Shown here piece after piece: positions 7,879 to 16,955 of a stretch of 64,000 nucleotides of DNA. The notes beneath the pieces were generated by a model. It was not told the DNA's origin, searched no databases, and saw only the letters and a list, made by a program, of their open reading frames with translations. A program made the translations under genes and the position numbers. How positions within the stretch are numbered: position 1 is the stretch's first letter; each line of letters begins with the position of its first letter. This DNA comes from Parapusillimonas granuli (lineage in GTDB: Bacteria > Pseudomonadota > Gammaproteobacteria > Burkholderiales > Burkholderiaceae_B). The stretch lies in assembly GCF_013416525.1 (NCBI RefSeq), contig NZ_JACCEM010000001.1:248001-312000 (forward strand). The letters are read 5' to 3'.

Positions 7879-9507
7879 ATGCCCAAAAGAGCGTCGGCCG
7901 TAGCCCCGTTCCGACACGCCACTTTCCGCTCTCTCTGGACAGCGACGCTGGCTTCGAACCTAGGCGGGCTGATACAGGCCGTCGGCGCCGGCTGGCTCAT
8001 GGCCACCATCTCCGCATCCAACGACATGGTCGCGCTGGTACAAGCCGCAACCACCCTCCCCATCATGATTTTCTCGCTGGCCTCGGGCGCGCTGGCGGAC
8101 AACTTCGATCGCCGCTCCATCATGCTGGTGGCGCAAAGCCTCATGATGCTGGTGTCCCTGGCGCTGGCCGTCTTCGCCTTCACCGGCCTGCTGTCGCCCT
8201 GGCTGCTGCTGGCGTTCACCTTCCTCATCGGCTGCGGAACCGCGCTGCACAACCCCTCGTGGCAGGCGTCCATGGGCGACATCGTCCCCCGGGAGGACCT
8301 GCCCGCGGCGGTCACGCTGAACAGCATGGGCTTCAACCTCATGCGCAGCGTGGGCCCGGCGGTCGGGGGGATGATCGTCGCCGTCGCGGGCGCGGCCGCG
8401 GCCTTCGCCGTGAACGCGGTCAGCTATATCGCCCTGATCCGCGCGCTGGCGGTCTGGAAGCCCGAAAAGGCCCCGCGCATGCTGCCGCGCGAACCCTTCG
8501 GCACCGCCATTTCCGCCGGCCTGCGCTATGTCGCCATGTCGCCGAACCTGCTGAAGGTGCTGTTCCGCAGCTTCATGTTCGGCCTCGCGGGCATTTCGGT
8601 GCTGGCCCTGCTGCCGCTGGTGGCCCGCGACCTGGTCGAAGGCGGCGCCTTCACCTACGGCATCCTGCTGGGCAGCTTCGGCGTGGGCGCCATCGGCGGC
8701 GCCTTGCTGAACGGGCACATCCGCGAAAGCTGGCGCAATGAAGCGATCGTGCGCGCCTCTTTCCTGGGGTTCGCCGTCAGCGTGGCGCTGCTGGGCATCA
8801 GCCGCAATTTCTGGTTCAGCTGCCTGGCCCTGCTGCCGGCGGGCGCCTGCTGGGTCATGGCGCTTTCGCTGTTCAACGTCACGGTGCAGCTGTCCACCCC
8901 GCGCTGGGTGGTGGGCCGCGCCCTGGCCCTGTACCAGACGGCCACTTTCGGCGGCATGGCGGCGGGCAGCTGGCTCTGGGGCGTGGTGGCCGAGGCCTAC
9001 GGAACGGACCAGGGGCTGATCGTCTCCGGCATCGTGCTGGTGGTCGGCGCCCTGATCGGCCTGCGCTATGCCTTGCCTGAATTCGGCACGCTCAATCTGG
9101 ACCCGCTCGATCGCTTCAGCGAACCCGCGCTGCGGCTCGACCTGCGGTCACGCAGCGGCCCCATCATGATCATGATCGACTACGAGATCGCGCAACAAGA
9201 CGTCGGCACCTTCCTCGAAGCCATGGCCGACCGGCGCCGCATCCGCATCCGCGACGGCGCCCGGCAGTGGTCGCTGCTGCGCAACCTGGAAAACCCGCGC
9301 ATCTGGACGGAAACCTATCACGTCCCGACCTGGGTGGAGTATGTCCGCCACCACCAGCGCCGCACCAAGGCGGACGCCGCCGTGGTGGACAGGCTGCAAG
9401 CCCTGCACCGGGGGCCGGAGCCGCCGCGCGTGCATCGCATGATAGAACGGCAGACCGTGCCGGTGCGGGACGACATGCCGCTGAAAGACATCCCGGAAAT
9501 GCACTAG
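7879..9507 (+). CDS. MFS transporter (EntS/MFS_3 type) with C-terminal soluble domain
   Basis: 542 residues. The ATG at 7879 (MPKRASAVAPFRHATFRSLW) follows AGGAGA at a suitable distance; longer in-frame starts lack this and would add basic, unmatched residues. Residues 1-410 carry about twelve hydrophobic segments and the typical MFS loop ALADNFDRRSIMLVAQ, with NSMGFNLMRSVGPAVGG as in MFS_3 exporters. The last 110 or so residues (from PIMIMIDYEIAQQD) are soluble and look like the dimeric alpha-beta barrel that terminates many MFS_3 proteins. Substrate unknown; siderophore or drug efflux are the usual roles of relatives. It is divergent from the Tgl-like gene and convergent with the dehydrogenase gene. 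Confidence 0.87.
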   Translation: MPKRASAVAPFRHATFRSLWTATLASNLGGLIQAVGAGWLMATISASNDMVALVQAATTLPIMIFSLASGALADNFDRRSIMLVAQSLMMLVSLALAVFAFTGLLSPWLLLAFTFLIGCGTALHNPSWQASMGDIVPREDLPAAVTLNSMGFNLMRSVGPAVGGMIVAVAGAAAAFAVNAVSYIALIRALAVWKPEKAPRMLPREPFGTAISAGLRYVAMSPNLLKVLFRSFMFGLAGISVLALLPLVARDLVEGGAFTYGILLGSFGVGAIGGALLNGHIRESWRNEAIVRASFLGFAVSVALLGISRNFWFSCLALLPAGACWVMALSLFNVTVQLSTPRWVVGRALALYQTATFGGMAAGSWLWGVVAEAYGTDQGLIVSGIVLVVGALIGLRYALPEFGTLNLDPLDRFSEPALRLDLRSRSGPIMIMIDYEIAQQDVGTFLEAMADRRRIRIRDGARQWSLLRNLENPRIWTETYHVPTWVEYVRHHQRRTKADAAVVDRLQALHRGPEPPRVHRMIERQTVPVRDDMPLKDIPEMH

Positions 9508-9520
9508 GGCCTGGCGCCTG

Positions 9521-10468
9521 TCAGGCTTCCAGCACGCGCAGCGGCTCGCCCGCCAGCCATTGCCGGATGTCTTCGATGGCGTCCCCGTAGTAGGTCTGGT
9601 AGTTCTGCCAGGACACATACCCGACGTGCGGGCTCAACAGCACGTTCGGCGCCTTCAATATTTCCGCATCCGCCGGCAGCGGCTCCTGGTCGAAGACGTC
9701 CAGCGCGGCGCCCGCGATGCGGCCGTCGTGCAAGGCCTCGCACAAGGCCTGTTCGTCGACCAGGGGGCCGCGCGAAGTGTTCACCAGATAGGCCGTCTTC
9801 TTCATCCAGCCCAGTTCGTCCCGGCCCACCAGATGGCGGGTGCCGGCGCTCAGCACCATGTGGATGCTCACCACGTCGGCGCGCTCGAAGAGCTGCCGTT
9901 TGCCGACGCATTCGACGTCGAAGGGCTCGCAGCGTTCAGGAGTGAGGTTGGGGCTCCAGGCGATGACTTCCATTCCGAAGAGCTTGCCGAACTGCGCCAT
10001 GCGCTGCCCCAGCTTGCCCAGGCCCAGCAGCCCCAGCGTCGTGCCTTTCAGGGACTGGCCGATGACGGGCTGCCAACGGCCGGCGCGGACGTCCGCGTCA
10101 TTGCCGGCGACGCGCTTGTAGAGCGCCATGACGAGCGCCCACGCCAGCTCGGCCGCGAGCAAGGGGTCGCTGCGCGTGCCGCAGACCGGAATGCCCAGCT
10201 CGCGGCACGCCGGAACGTCGATCGCGCGGTTGCGCGAACCCGTGGTCACCAGCAGGCGCAAGTTCGGCAGCTGCCGCAGCAGCGCCCCGGGGAAGGGCGT
10301 GCGTTCGCGCATGGCGACGATGACGTCGTAGGGCTTCAGGCGCAGCGGAAGCTCGTCCGCCGGAATGGGCCGCGTGATGAAGTCCACCGACGCATCCGGG
10401 CCGAGAGCCGCCCAGTCGCCGCACTGCCTGGCCACCGCCTGATAATCGTCAAGAACCGCTATTTTCAT
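9521..10468 (-). CDS. D-2-hydroxyacid dehydrogenase, NAD-dependent
   Basis: 315 residues from ATG 10468 (MKIAVLDDYQAVARQ), which has GAGGTGA just upstream; a longer in-frame start six codons earlier is less likely. It has a Rossmann nucleotide site GLLGLGKLGQRMA, the substrate-binding and catalytic Arg in NTSRGPLVDE, Glu in DVFDQEPLP, and the catalytic His in LSPHVGYVS. It belongs to the formate/glycerate dehydrogenase-like family that interconverts D-2-hydroxyacids and 2-oxoacids. It lies 123 bp downstream of tctA on the same strand with no clear terminator between, so it may be the last gene of the tct operon and act on an imported hydroxy-carboxylate. The exact substrate cannot be told. 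Confidence 0.9.
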   Translation of the reverse strand: MKIAVLDDYQAVARQCGDWAALGPDASVDFITRPIPADELPLRLKPYDVIVAMRERTPFPGALLRQLPNLRLLVTTGSRNRAIDVPACRELGIPVCGTRSDPLLAAELAWALVMALYKRVAGNDADVRAGRWQPVIGQSLKGTTLGLLGLGKLGQRMAQFGKLFGMEVIAWSPNLTPERCEPFDVECVGKRQLFERADVVSIHMVLSAGTRHLVGRDELGWMKKTAYLVNTSRGPLVDEQALCEALHDGRIAGAALDVFDQEPLPADAEILKAPNVLLSPHVGYVSWQNYQTYYGDAIEDIRQWLAGEPLRVLEA

Positions 10469-10591
10469 TTGCTCACCTCGAACCATCCATGTTGAACGCG
10501 CCCATCACGGCAGGTCGAGTATAGCGAGGCGGATCGAGTGCCGGCGCATGCAAAACCGCATTCCAGCCTTGCATGGACGGTCATGTCGTCG

Positions 10592-12094
10592 TCAGGCGTC
10601 CTCCGCCTTGAAGCGCCGCAAGCCCTTGAAGATCAGGGGGGCCACAAGGGCAAACAAGGCAAGCCCCAGCATGATCGCGGAGCCTGGGTGCTTGAAAAAC
10701 ACCATGCCGTCATTCAGGCTGATCTGCAACGCCCGGCGGAACTGGCTTTCGGCCATGGGGCCCAGGATCAGGCCCACGATCATCGGCGCGACAGGGTAAT
10801 CCCAGCAGCGCATGGCATAGCCGCACAGCCCGAAAACCAGCAGCAGCCACAGTTCCGCCGCGGAGGGATTGGCCGCCAGCGTGCCCAGCGCGGCGAACAC
10901 GAGTATGCCGGCGTACAGCCACGCCGGCGGTATGGCCAGCAGCTTGACCCAGACGCCCACCAGCGGCAGGTTCAGCACCAGCAGCATGAGGTTGCCGATC
11001 AGGAAGCTGGCGATCAGCCCCCAGACCAGATCGGCGTTCGTGACGAACAGCAGCGGCCCCGGCACCAGGCCGAATTGCTGGAAGCCGGCCAGCATCATCG
11101 CGGCCGTGGCCGACGTCGGCAAGCCCAGAGCCAGGAGCGGCACCAGCGTGCCGGTCGCTGCCGCGTTGTTGGCCGCCTCGGGCCCGGCCACGCCCTCAAT
11201 GGCGCCATGGCCGAATTCTTCGGGATGGCGGGCGACCTTGCGTTCCAGGGTGTACGACAGCAGTGTCGGGACTTCGGCGCCTCCCGCCGGGAGCGCACCG
11301 ATGGGAAAACCCAGCCCGAATCCACGCAGCCAGCTCTTCCAGGAGCGCGCCCAATCCCGGCGCGTCATCCACAAAGAGCCGCGCACGGGCTCGATTTCTT
11401 CCGCGGCGCCATGGAATCGTGATGCCATGTAGAGCGTCTCGCCCACCGCGAACAGGCCCACGACCAATGTCGTGATCGAAATGCCGTCCAGAAGGATGGG
11501 CAGGCCGAAATCCAGCCTGGCCTGCCCCGTGAGCTTGTCTATGCCGACGAGCCCGAGCGTCAGGCCCAGCGCAAGGCTGGTCAGGCCGCGCAGGACGGAA
11601 CTGCCGAAGGTTGCCGACACCGTGACGAAAGCCAGCGTCATCAGCGCGAAGTAGTCCCAGGGGCCGAAACGCACGGCGAACTTGACCAATACCGGCGCCA
11701 GCAAGGCCAGGCCCAGCGTCGCCAGCGTGCCCGCCACGAAGGACCCGATGGCCGCCGTGGAGAGCGCAGGCCCGCCGCGGCCGGCCCGGGCCATTTTATG
11801 GCCTTCTATGGCGGTGGCGATCGAGGCCGCTTCGCCGGGCGTGTTCAATAGAATGGCCGTGGTGGAGCTTCCGTACATGCCGCCGAAATAGATGCCCGCG
11901 AACATGATGATCGAACCGGTGGGGTCGAGCTGGAACGTGACGGGCAGCAGCAGGGCCACGGTCAGGGACGGGCCGATGCCTGGCAGGATGCCCACCAGCG
12001 TTCCCAAGAGCACGCCGATGGCCGCAAACAGCAGATTGCCCGGCTCCAGCGCGATCCAGAGCCCGTAGGCTAGATGGGTGAATGTTTCCGTCAT
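10592..12094 (-). CDS. tctA: Tripartite tricarboxylate transporter large permease TctA
   Basis: 500 residues of almost continuous hydrophobic segments (ten to twelve). The TctA signatures are present: [17 protein letters not shown] near the N terminus and [19 protein letters not shown] after it, with a second similar region [18 protein letters not shown] in the C-terminal half. It is the membrane channel component of a secondary transporter that takes up carboxylates delivered by a periplasmic Bug protein. One base separates it from tctB upstream. Family members carry citrate, tricarballylate, tartrate or aromatic acids, so substrate assignment is not possible from sequence. Confidence 0.95.
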   Translation of the reverse strand: MTETFTHLAYGLWIALEPGNLLFAAIGVLLGTLVGILPGIGPSLTVALLLPVTFQLDPTGSIIMFAGIYFGGMYGSSTTAILLNTPGEAASIATAIEGHKMARAGRGGPALSTAAIGSFVAGTLATLGLALLAPVLVKFAVRFGPWDYFALMTLAFVTVSATFGSSVLRGLTSLALGLTLGLVGIDKLTGQARLDFGLPILLDGISITTLVVGLFAVGETLYMASRFHGAAEEIEPVRGSLWMTRRDWARSWKSWLRGFGLGFPIGALPAGGAEVPTLLSYTLERKVARHPEEFGHGAIEGVAGPEAANNAAATGTLVPLLALGLPTSATAAMMLAGFQQFGLVPGPLLFVTNADLVWGLIASFLIGNLMLLVLNLPLVGVWVKLLAIPPAWLYAGILVFAALGTLAANPSAAELWLLLVFGLCGYAMRCWDYPVAPMIVGLILGPMAESQFRRALQISLNDGMVFFKHPGSAIMLGLALFALVAPLIFKGLRRFKAEDA

Positions 12095-12095
12095 C

Positions 12096-12629
12096 TCAAG
12101 AGCCCGGATATAGAAGGCTTTCCACCGGCCCGGCAGGCAGGGACAGCGTGAGCGCCAAGGTGAAGAACAAGGAGGCGGTGATGGCCAGGATCAGCCCGAT
12201 TCCCAAAGAAGCCATGCCCAAGGGTTTGCCGAAAGCGCGCGCGGTGGCCATGAACAGCGTCGTCGACGCAAGGACGAAGCCGCCGCCGGCGGCGACCAGC
12301 ACGGTCGTGGCGACCAGGCCGCCGATGGCCCAGGCCAGGGCCGCCTTGTCGGCGCCGCCGGACGGCGCGAGCGCGCCGCGCGAACGCCAGGCGACAAGAA
12401 AGTGCGCCACGGACAGCGCCAGCAGCAAGCCCGACACCAGCCTGAGGGCGGCGGACGGCCCCACCCCCATGCCGCCCGCCGGAGGGAGCTGATTCGCGTT
12501 CATCCACAACGCGGCGGCAGCGAACATCAAGGCCACGCCTACCGCCGCCGACGCGCGGGCGGACGGGCCGCCGGCGGAATCCCGATCCGGACCGGCATCG
12601 GGCGTGAAGGACGTTTCGGGAGCGCTCAC
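12096..12629 (-). CDS. tctB: Tripartite tricarboxylate transporter small permease TctB
   Basis: 177 residues, starting at GTG 12629. This start overlaps the TGA stop of tctC as GTGA, so translation is probably coupled. Four hydrophobic helices are visible ([67 protein letters not shown]). This is the small, poorly conserved subunit that pairs with TctA in the inner membrane. Position between tctC and tctA is the main support for the call. Confidence 0.9.
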   Translation of the reverse strand: MSAPETSFTPDAGPDRDSAGGPSARASAAVGVALMFAAAALWMNANQLPPAGGMGVGPSAALRLVSGLLLALSVAHFLVAWRSRGALAPSGGADKAALAWAIGGLVATTVLVAAGGGFVLASTTLFMATARAFGKPLGMASLGIGLILAITASLFFTLALTLSLPAGPVESLLYPGS

Positions 12630-13633
12630 TTGATCAGCCCAACCGACGTCAATGCGTTGCGGACGCGTTCCTGGTCCTCGGCCAGGAATTTTTCGAAGGC
12701 GGCGCCGTCGAGATAGGCGTCATCCCAGCCGCGCGCCTGCCGGATCTTTTCCCATTCGGGCGAGGACAGCGCCTGCTGTATGGCCTTGGACAGGGCCGCG
12801 CGCTGCGCTTCCGTGATGTCTTTCCCTGCCATGACGCCGCGCCAGTTGGTGAAGGTGACGTCGTAGCCTTGCTCTTTGAGCGTCGGCACGTCCACGCCGG
12901 GCACGCGTTTTTCAGTGGATACGGCCAGCGCGCGCAAGTTGCCTTCCTTGATCTGGCTTTCGAATTCGTTGTAGCCCGATATGCCCGCCGCGACACGCCC
13001 GCCGAGCATCTCCGCGAGCGCTTCCCCGCCGCCCGAGAACGGCACGTAATTGAGCCTGGACGCATCGCCGCCGGCGGCCTTGGCCATCAGGCCCGCCAGA
13101 ATATGATCGGCGCCGCCCGCCGAACCGCCCGCCCACACCACGCGCGCCGCATCGGCTTTGAGGTCGGCCGCCAGATCGGACACCGTCTTGTATTTGGATT
13201 CCTTGGGCACGACGATGACCAACGGATCCGCGGTCAGGCGGGCGATGGGAGTGACGGCATCGAGGCCCACCGGCGCTTTGTTGGTCATGACCGCGCCGAC
13301 CATGGTGACGCCCATCATCAGCATCTGGCGCGGGTCCTTGCGGGCGCCGTTCGCAAACTGCGCCAGGCCCACCGTGCCGCCCGCGCCCGGGATGTTCACG
13401 ACTTGCACCGACGGCACGATCTTGCCCGACATGAGGACTTGCTGCAGGGCGCGCGAGGCGCTGTCCCAGCCGCCGCCCGGCCCTGCGGGCGCCGTGATCT
13501 TGAGTTGTGCGAGCACGGGCTCGGCCGCATGCGCCGGCGCCAACGCGGCGCAAAGCGCCAGGGCGGCAAACCACCCGCGAGGCCTGGCGGCGAAGCGCAT
13601 GGGAGTCGTGGCGGGCGAAAGAAGGAAGGACAT
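12626..13633 (-). CDS. tctC: Bug-family periplasmic substrate-binding protein TctC
   Basis: 335 residues from ATG 13633, with GGAG six bases upstream; a TTG four codons earlier is less plausible. A signal peptide ends near AHA-AEPVLA (about residue 37). The mature protein has the Bug signature ITAPAGPGGGWDSASRALQQ and the paired loops GGTVGLAQFANG and WAGGSAGGADHIL of a two-lobed binding protein. It captures a carboxylate in the periplasm for TctAB. It is the first gene of tctCBA and divergent from the GntR regulator, with a large inverted repeat between them that probably controls both. Confidence 0.93.
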   Translation of the reverse strand: MSFLLSPATTPMRFAARPRGWFAALALCAALAPAHAAEPVLAQLKITAPAGPGGGWDSASRALQQVLMSGKIVPSVQVVNIPGAGGTVGLAQFANGARKDPRQMLMMGVTMVGAVMTNKAPVGLDAVTPIARLTADPLVIVVPKESKYKTVSDLAADLKADAARVVWAGGSAGGADHILAGLMAKAAGGDASRLNYVPFSGGGEALAEMLGGRVAAGISGYNEFESQIKEGNLRALAVSTEKRVPGVDVPTLKEQGYDVTFTNWRGVMAGKDITEAQRAALSKAIQQALSSPEWEKIRQARGWDDAYLDGAAFEKFLAEDQERVRNALTSVGLIK

Positions 13634-13669
13634 GCTGTTCTCCAAGAAGGTGTTCCGAGTCGAATTTTA

Positions 13670-13697
13670 ATTGCATTTTATGATTTAAATATGCAAT
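13670..13697. promoter_or_regulatory. Operator-like inverted repeat ATTGCA-N16-TGCAAT, copy 1
   Basis: Perfect arms ATTGCAT (13670-13676) and ATGCAAT (13691-13697) lie in the middle of the 97-bp AT-rich gap between tctC (start 13633) and the GntR gene (start 13731). The arm centres are 22 bp apart, about two helical turns. The same 6-bp arms with the same 16-bp spacer recur at 16956-16983. It is probably the binding site of the adjacent GntR/FCD regulator, which would then autoregulate and control tctCBA; binding is inferred. Confidence 0.65.
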
Positions 13698-13730
13698 CTA
13701 GTACCTATGGAAAACACCTAACTCGTTCGG

Positions 13731-14762
13731 ATGCGGTTGGCGCCCGCGAGTAAAATCGTTGAAACTGCCACCGTAGGCCCGCAGCTCACTCCCTTCCAAG
13801 ATGTCCTCATGAAATCCCAAAGCGCGATCGTCCCAAAAATCATCGACATGGTCCGGCAGCAACAGCTGCCGGTCGGCACGCACCTGGCCGCGCAGCGGAT
13901 CGCCGATGAGATCCGGGTTTCACGTTCGCCCGTCAACGAGGCCTTGCAGCTGCTTTGCGACAACGGCATCGTCGTGCGGCGGAAGAACCGGGGCTATTTT
14001 CTGGCCAAGGACTTGTCCAAAGACAGCCTGAGTCCCAAGAAGCTCAAGCAGCTGGCGGGCGAGGACGTCGTCTCGAAGGCCTATTTCGCGCTCGCGGACG
14101 ATTTGCTGACGGGCGCGATTCCGGCGGAGTGCAGCGAAACCCTGATCAAGACCCGGTATGCGTTGACCGCCTCGCAGGCCCAGTCGCTGCTTCGGCGCAT
14201 CGCCAATGAAGGCTGGGCGCGCCGCAAGCCGGGCTATGGCTGGGAGTTCTCGTCCATGATGACCACGCCGGAAAGCCTGCTGCAGTCGTACCGGCTGAGG
14301 CTGGCGCTGGAGCCGGCGGCGCTGCTCGAACCCACCTATCACATCGAGCCCGCGGTGATTCAAAGATGCCGCGAAGCGGAGCATCATTTGCTGAATGGCG
14401 GGATAGACACGGATACGGCCGACCAGCTGCATGATCGCGGGGTCAGGTTCCATGAATCGCTGGTGGAGGCGTCGGGGAATCCTTATTTCATTGAAACGAT
14501 AAAGCGGGTCAACCAGGTCCGCCGCCTGCTTTCGTACCGGTCGATGCGGGACCGCGAGCGGTATCGCGAGCATTGCGAGCAGCATCTGGCGATTCTCGAT
14601 CTTTTGGAGCAGGGCAGGAACAAGGAAGCCTCGGACGCGTTGAAAGCGCATCTGCAGGCCACGCTGAAGAATCTCTCCAGCATTCGCGGGCTGCTTGGCG
14701 ATGGGCGGGCGTCGGCGGCGAAGCGGGGCGAGGGGCGGCGCGCCCGCTGTTCGGGTTCTTAG
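13731..14762 (+). CDS. GntR family regulator with two winged-helix domains and an FCD domain
   Basis: 343 residues from ATG 13731; MKSQSAIVPK at 13809 is an alternative start, since neither has a strong ribosome site. The first winged helix (about 27-95) shows the GntR pattern with VSRSPVNEALQLL and NRGYFLAKDL. A second, more divergent winged helix (about 110-175) contains GAIPAE, ALTASQAQSLLRRI and PGYGWEF. The rest is an FCD ligand domain with HDRGVRFHESLVEASGNPYF and HCEQHLAILDLLEQG, whose His and Asp residues usually bind a metal that holds a carboxylate effector. It is divergent from tctCBA and probably represses or activates it in response to the transported acid. Confidence 0.87.
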   Translation: MRLAPASKIVETATVGPQLTPFQDVLMKSQSAIVPKIIDMVRQQQLPVGTHLAAQRIADEIRVSRSPVNEALQLLCDNGIVVRRKNRGYFLAKDLSKDSLSPKKLKQLAGEDVVSKAYFALADDLLTGAIPAECSETLIKTRYALTASQAQSLLRRIANEGWARRKPGYGWEFSSMMTTPESLLQSYRLRLALEPAALLEPTYHIEPAVIQRCREAEHHLLNGGIDTDTADQLHDRGVRFHESLVEASGNPYFIETIKRVNQVRRLLSYRSMRDRERYREHCEQHLAILDLLEQGRNKEASDALKAHLQATLKNLSSIRGLLGDGRASAAKRGEGRRARCSGS

Positions 14763-14773
14763 GGCCTGTCAAC
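14760..14773 (+). repeat. 14-bp repeat TAGGGCCTGTCAAC, left copy
   Basis: The repeat includes the TAG stop codon of the GntR gene. A near-identical copy in inverted orientation (13 of 14 bases) lies at 20331-20344, just after the aconitase-fusion gene. The two therefore bracket lactonase, Bug receptor and aconitase. Short repeats of this kind can be intergenic family elements; copy number elsewhere in the genome is unknown. Confidence 0.4.
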
Positions 14774-14811
14774 GCTGCAAGGTGGGCGGCACCGGCCGGC
14801 CTGGCCAGGCC

Positions 14812-15873
14812 TCATGGCGATGAGGGCGAGAACACCATGCACACCGGGCTGCCCGTGCGCAGGACCTCTCCGTTCGCAACGGGCATGCCGGTATCCGCAT
14901 CGAGATCGAAACACACAATAGTGTCGTCATCCTCGTTCAGCGCATACAAACGCCCGCCCCCGGGACCGATCGCCAAGAACCGGGGCGTGCGCCCGCCCGA
15001 CGGCACGCACCCGCGCCAGGACAGCAGCCCGCTGCCCGGATCGATCGCGAACACCGCGATGCTGTCGTGACCGCGATTCGAGGCATAGACATGGCGGCCC
15101 GTGGCATCCACGGCGACCTCCGCCGCCCGGCTGTTGCCGGTGTAGGTGGACGGCAGCGTGGAGAGTATCTGGCGCGGCGCCAGCCGGCCCGACGCCGAGT
15201 CGAACTCGTACGTGGTCACCGTCGAATCCAGCTCATTGACGCAATAGCCGTATCCGCCGCCCGCATGGAAGGCGATGTGGCGCGGACCGGACGCTTCCCG
15301 GGCCGGCGTGAAGACCGCATCGGACGATACCAGCCTGCCGTCCTGGAACCGATAGCTGAAGATCCCGTCCAGGCCCTTGTCGGGCACCACGACATGGCCG
15401 CCGTCGGGACTGAAAGGGTTGTGATGCGGCTTGGCGTGCGGCTGTTCGACCCGGTGCGGGCCCGGCTTGCCTTCCAGCTCGACCAGCTGGACGACCTCGC
15501 CCAGGGAGCCGTCCGACTCGATGGGCAAGACGGCCAGGCTGGCGCCGATGTGGTTGGACACCACGACATGCCGGCCGCCGGGATCGATGGCCAGGTGCAC
15601 GGGGTTCTTGCCCAGCGTGTCCCGGGTGTTCAGCGGCGCCAGCGTCCCGTCCCGCCGGTCGACGGCGTAGGCGCTGATGTGGTGCAGGTCTCCGTGCACC
15701 GAATAAAGCCTGTCGCCCGATGCGTTCAAGGCAAGAAAAGACGGGTTGTCCAGGCCCGCCACCTGCTGCACCGGCTCGAGCCGGCCTGAATGGAGGTCGA
15801 CGCGCAGCACACTGATCCCCGGCCCCCGGGCATTGCGCGCCCGGGTGGTACGGCTTCCGACATAGGCGAACAT
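14812..15873 (-). CDS. Seven-bladed beta-propeller lactonase (6-phosphogluconolactonase-like, Pgl/YbhE type)
   Basis: 353 residues from ATG 15873 (MFAYVGSRTTRARNARG), chosen because AAGGGGGG lies just upstream; MKGGLM at 15888 is an alternative. Repeated blades of the type NPSFLALNASGDRLYSV, NPVHLAIDPGGRHVVVSNH, HHNPFSPDGGHVVVPD and GPRHIAFHAGGGYGYCVNE identify the lactonase family, which hydrolyses sugar or carboxy-lactones. No signal peptide was seen, so it is probably cytoplasmic. It lies 55 bp downstream of a Bug receptor gene and next to an aconitase, which favours a lactone of an organic acid over 6-phosphogluconolactone; that is inference. Confidence 0.87.
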   Translation of the reverse strand: MFAYVGSRTTRARNARGPGISVLRVDLHSGRLEPVQQVAGLDNPSFLALNASGDRLYSVHGDLHHISAYAVDRRDGTLAPLNTRDTLGKNPVHLAIDPGGRHVVVSNHIGASLAVLPIESDGSLGEVVQLVELEGKPGPHRVEQPHAKPHHNPFSPDGGHVVVPDKGLDGIFSYRFQDGRLVSSDAVFTPAREASGPRHIAFHAGGGYGYCVNELDSTVTTYEFDSASGRLAPRQILSTLPSTYTGNSRAAEVAVDATGRHVYASNRGHDSIAVFAIDPGSGLLSWRGCVPSGGRTPRFLAIGPGGGRLYALNEDDDTIVCFDLDADTGMPVANGEVLRTGSPVCMVFSPSSP

Positions 15874-15928
15874 AAGGCCCCCCTTCATGTTGCGGCGACC
15901 CGGGCGCCGCGCCCAGGACGCCATGGCG

Positions 15929-16924
15929 TCAACCGTCAACCGTGATGTTGGCGTCTTCGATGATCTTGCGATATTGCACGCTTTCTTTCTGTATGAAGTC
16001 GGCGAATTCCTTGGGCGTCATCGGGGCGGGCTCCCCGCCCTGGTCGCGCAGCCGCTGGACCAGTTCCGGGTCCCGCAACACCTCGGTTGCGGCCTGGTTC
16101 AGGCGCTCGACGACGGCGGGCGGCGTGCCGGCCGGCACGAAAAGGCCGAACCAGTTCTCCAGGTTGTAGCCCGACAGGCCTTCGAATTCAGCGAGCGCGG
16201 GAATGTCTTTGGCGAAGCTTGCGCGCTTGGGCGAAGTGACCGCCAGCGCCCTGACGCGGCCGTCCTGTATGAACGAGGCGGCGCCGGCGTAGCTGACGAA
16301 GGTCAGGTCGACGCTGCCGCCGGCGACGTCCGCCAGTTGCGCCGAAGCGCCTTTGTAGGGCACGTGCAGCATCTTGATGCCGGCCATGGATTCCAGCAGC
16401 TCGCCGTTCAGGTGCTGGGGATTGCCCACGCCGCTGGTGGCGTAGCTGACTGCGTCCGGATGGGCTTTTGCGTACTGGATCAGTTCCCCAACGTTGGCGG
16501 CTTGCAGCGAAGGACCCGCGACCAGCACGTTCGGAACCCGGGTGACCAGGGTCACCGGCGCCAGGTCTTTGCTGGGCGAATAGCGCATGCTCTTCTTGTA
16601 GACATAGGCGTTGATCGACGTTTCGCCCGCCGAGCCCAGCAGCAGGGTGTAGCCGTCCGGCTTGGCGTCGGCCACGTACTGGGCGCCCAGCATACCGCTG
16701 GCGCCGGGCTTGTTCTGCACGATCACGCTCTGGCCCAGCGCCGGGCGCATTTTTTCCGCCATCAGGCGGGCCATGGTGTCGACGCCGCCGCCGGGCGCAA
16801 AAGGCACGATGATGGTGACCGGCCGGTCGGGGTAGGTTTGCGCCTGCGCATGGGCGGGGAAGGCGCACAGCGCGGCGCCGGCGAAGGCCAGCACGGCCAT
16901 GAATCTGGATTGAATCGGTTGCAT
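15929..16924 (-). CDS. Second Bug-family periplasmic substrate-binding protein
   Basis: 331 residues from ATG 16924 (MQPIQSRFMAVLAFAG), with GGAGA seven bases upstream. A signal peptide ends near AHAQAQ. The mature protein begins TYPDRPVTIIVPFAPGGGVD, the canonical Bug motif, then GQSVIVQNKPGASGMLGAQYVA and PDGYTLLLGSAG. It is an orphan receptor, as no TctAB genes adjoin it; such receptors are common in Bordetella relatives and may share a permease such as the tctAB encoded about 3 kb away. It is transcribed ahead of the lactonase gene and divergent from the aconitase fusion, sharing a 68-bp control region with it. Confidence 0.93.
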   Translation of the reverse strand: MQPIQSRFMAVLAFAGAALCAFPAHAQAQTYPDRPVTIIVPFAPGGGVDTMARLMAEKMRPALGQSVIVQNKPGASGMLGAQYVADAKPDGYTLLLGSAGETSINAYVYKKSMRYSPSKDLAPVTLVTRVPNVLVAGPSLQAANVGELIQYAKAHPDAVSYATSGVGNPQHLNGELLESMAGIKMLHVPYKGASAQLADVAGGSVDLTFVSYAGAASFIQDGRVRALAVTSPKRASFAKDIPALAEFEGLSGYNLENWFGLFVPAGTPPAVVERLNQAATEVLRDPELVQRLRDQGGEPAPMTPKEFADFIQKESVQYRKIIEDANITVDG

Positions 16925-16955
16925 GAATTGTCTCCGGTGAAGTTGCTGAGCGTAT

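Noticed and set aside
9500-9530. Hairpin between the MFS and dehydrogenase gene ends (GCCTG...CAGGC)
   Set aside because: The stem is only five pairs with no U-tract on either strand, so it is too weak to call a terminator.
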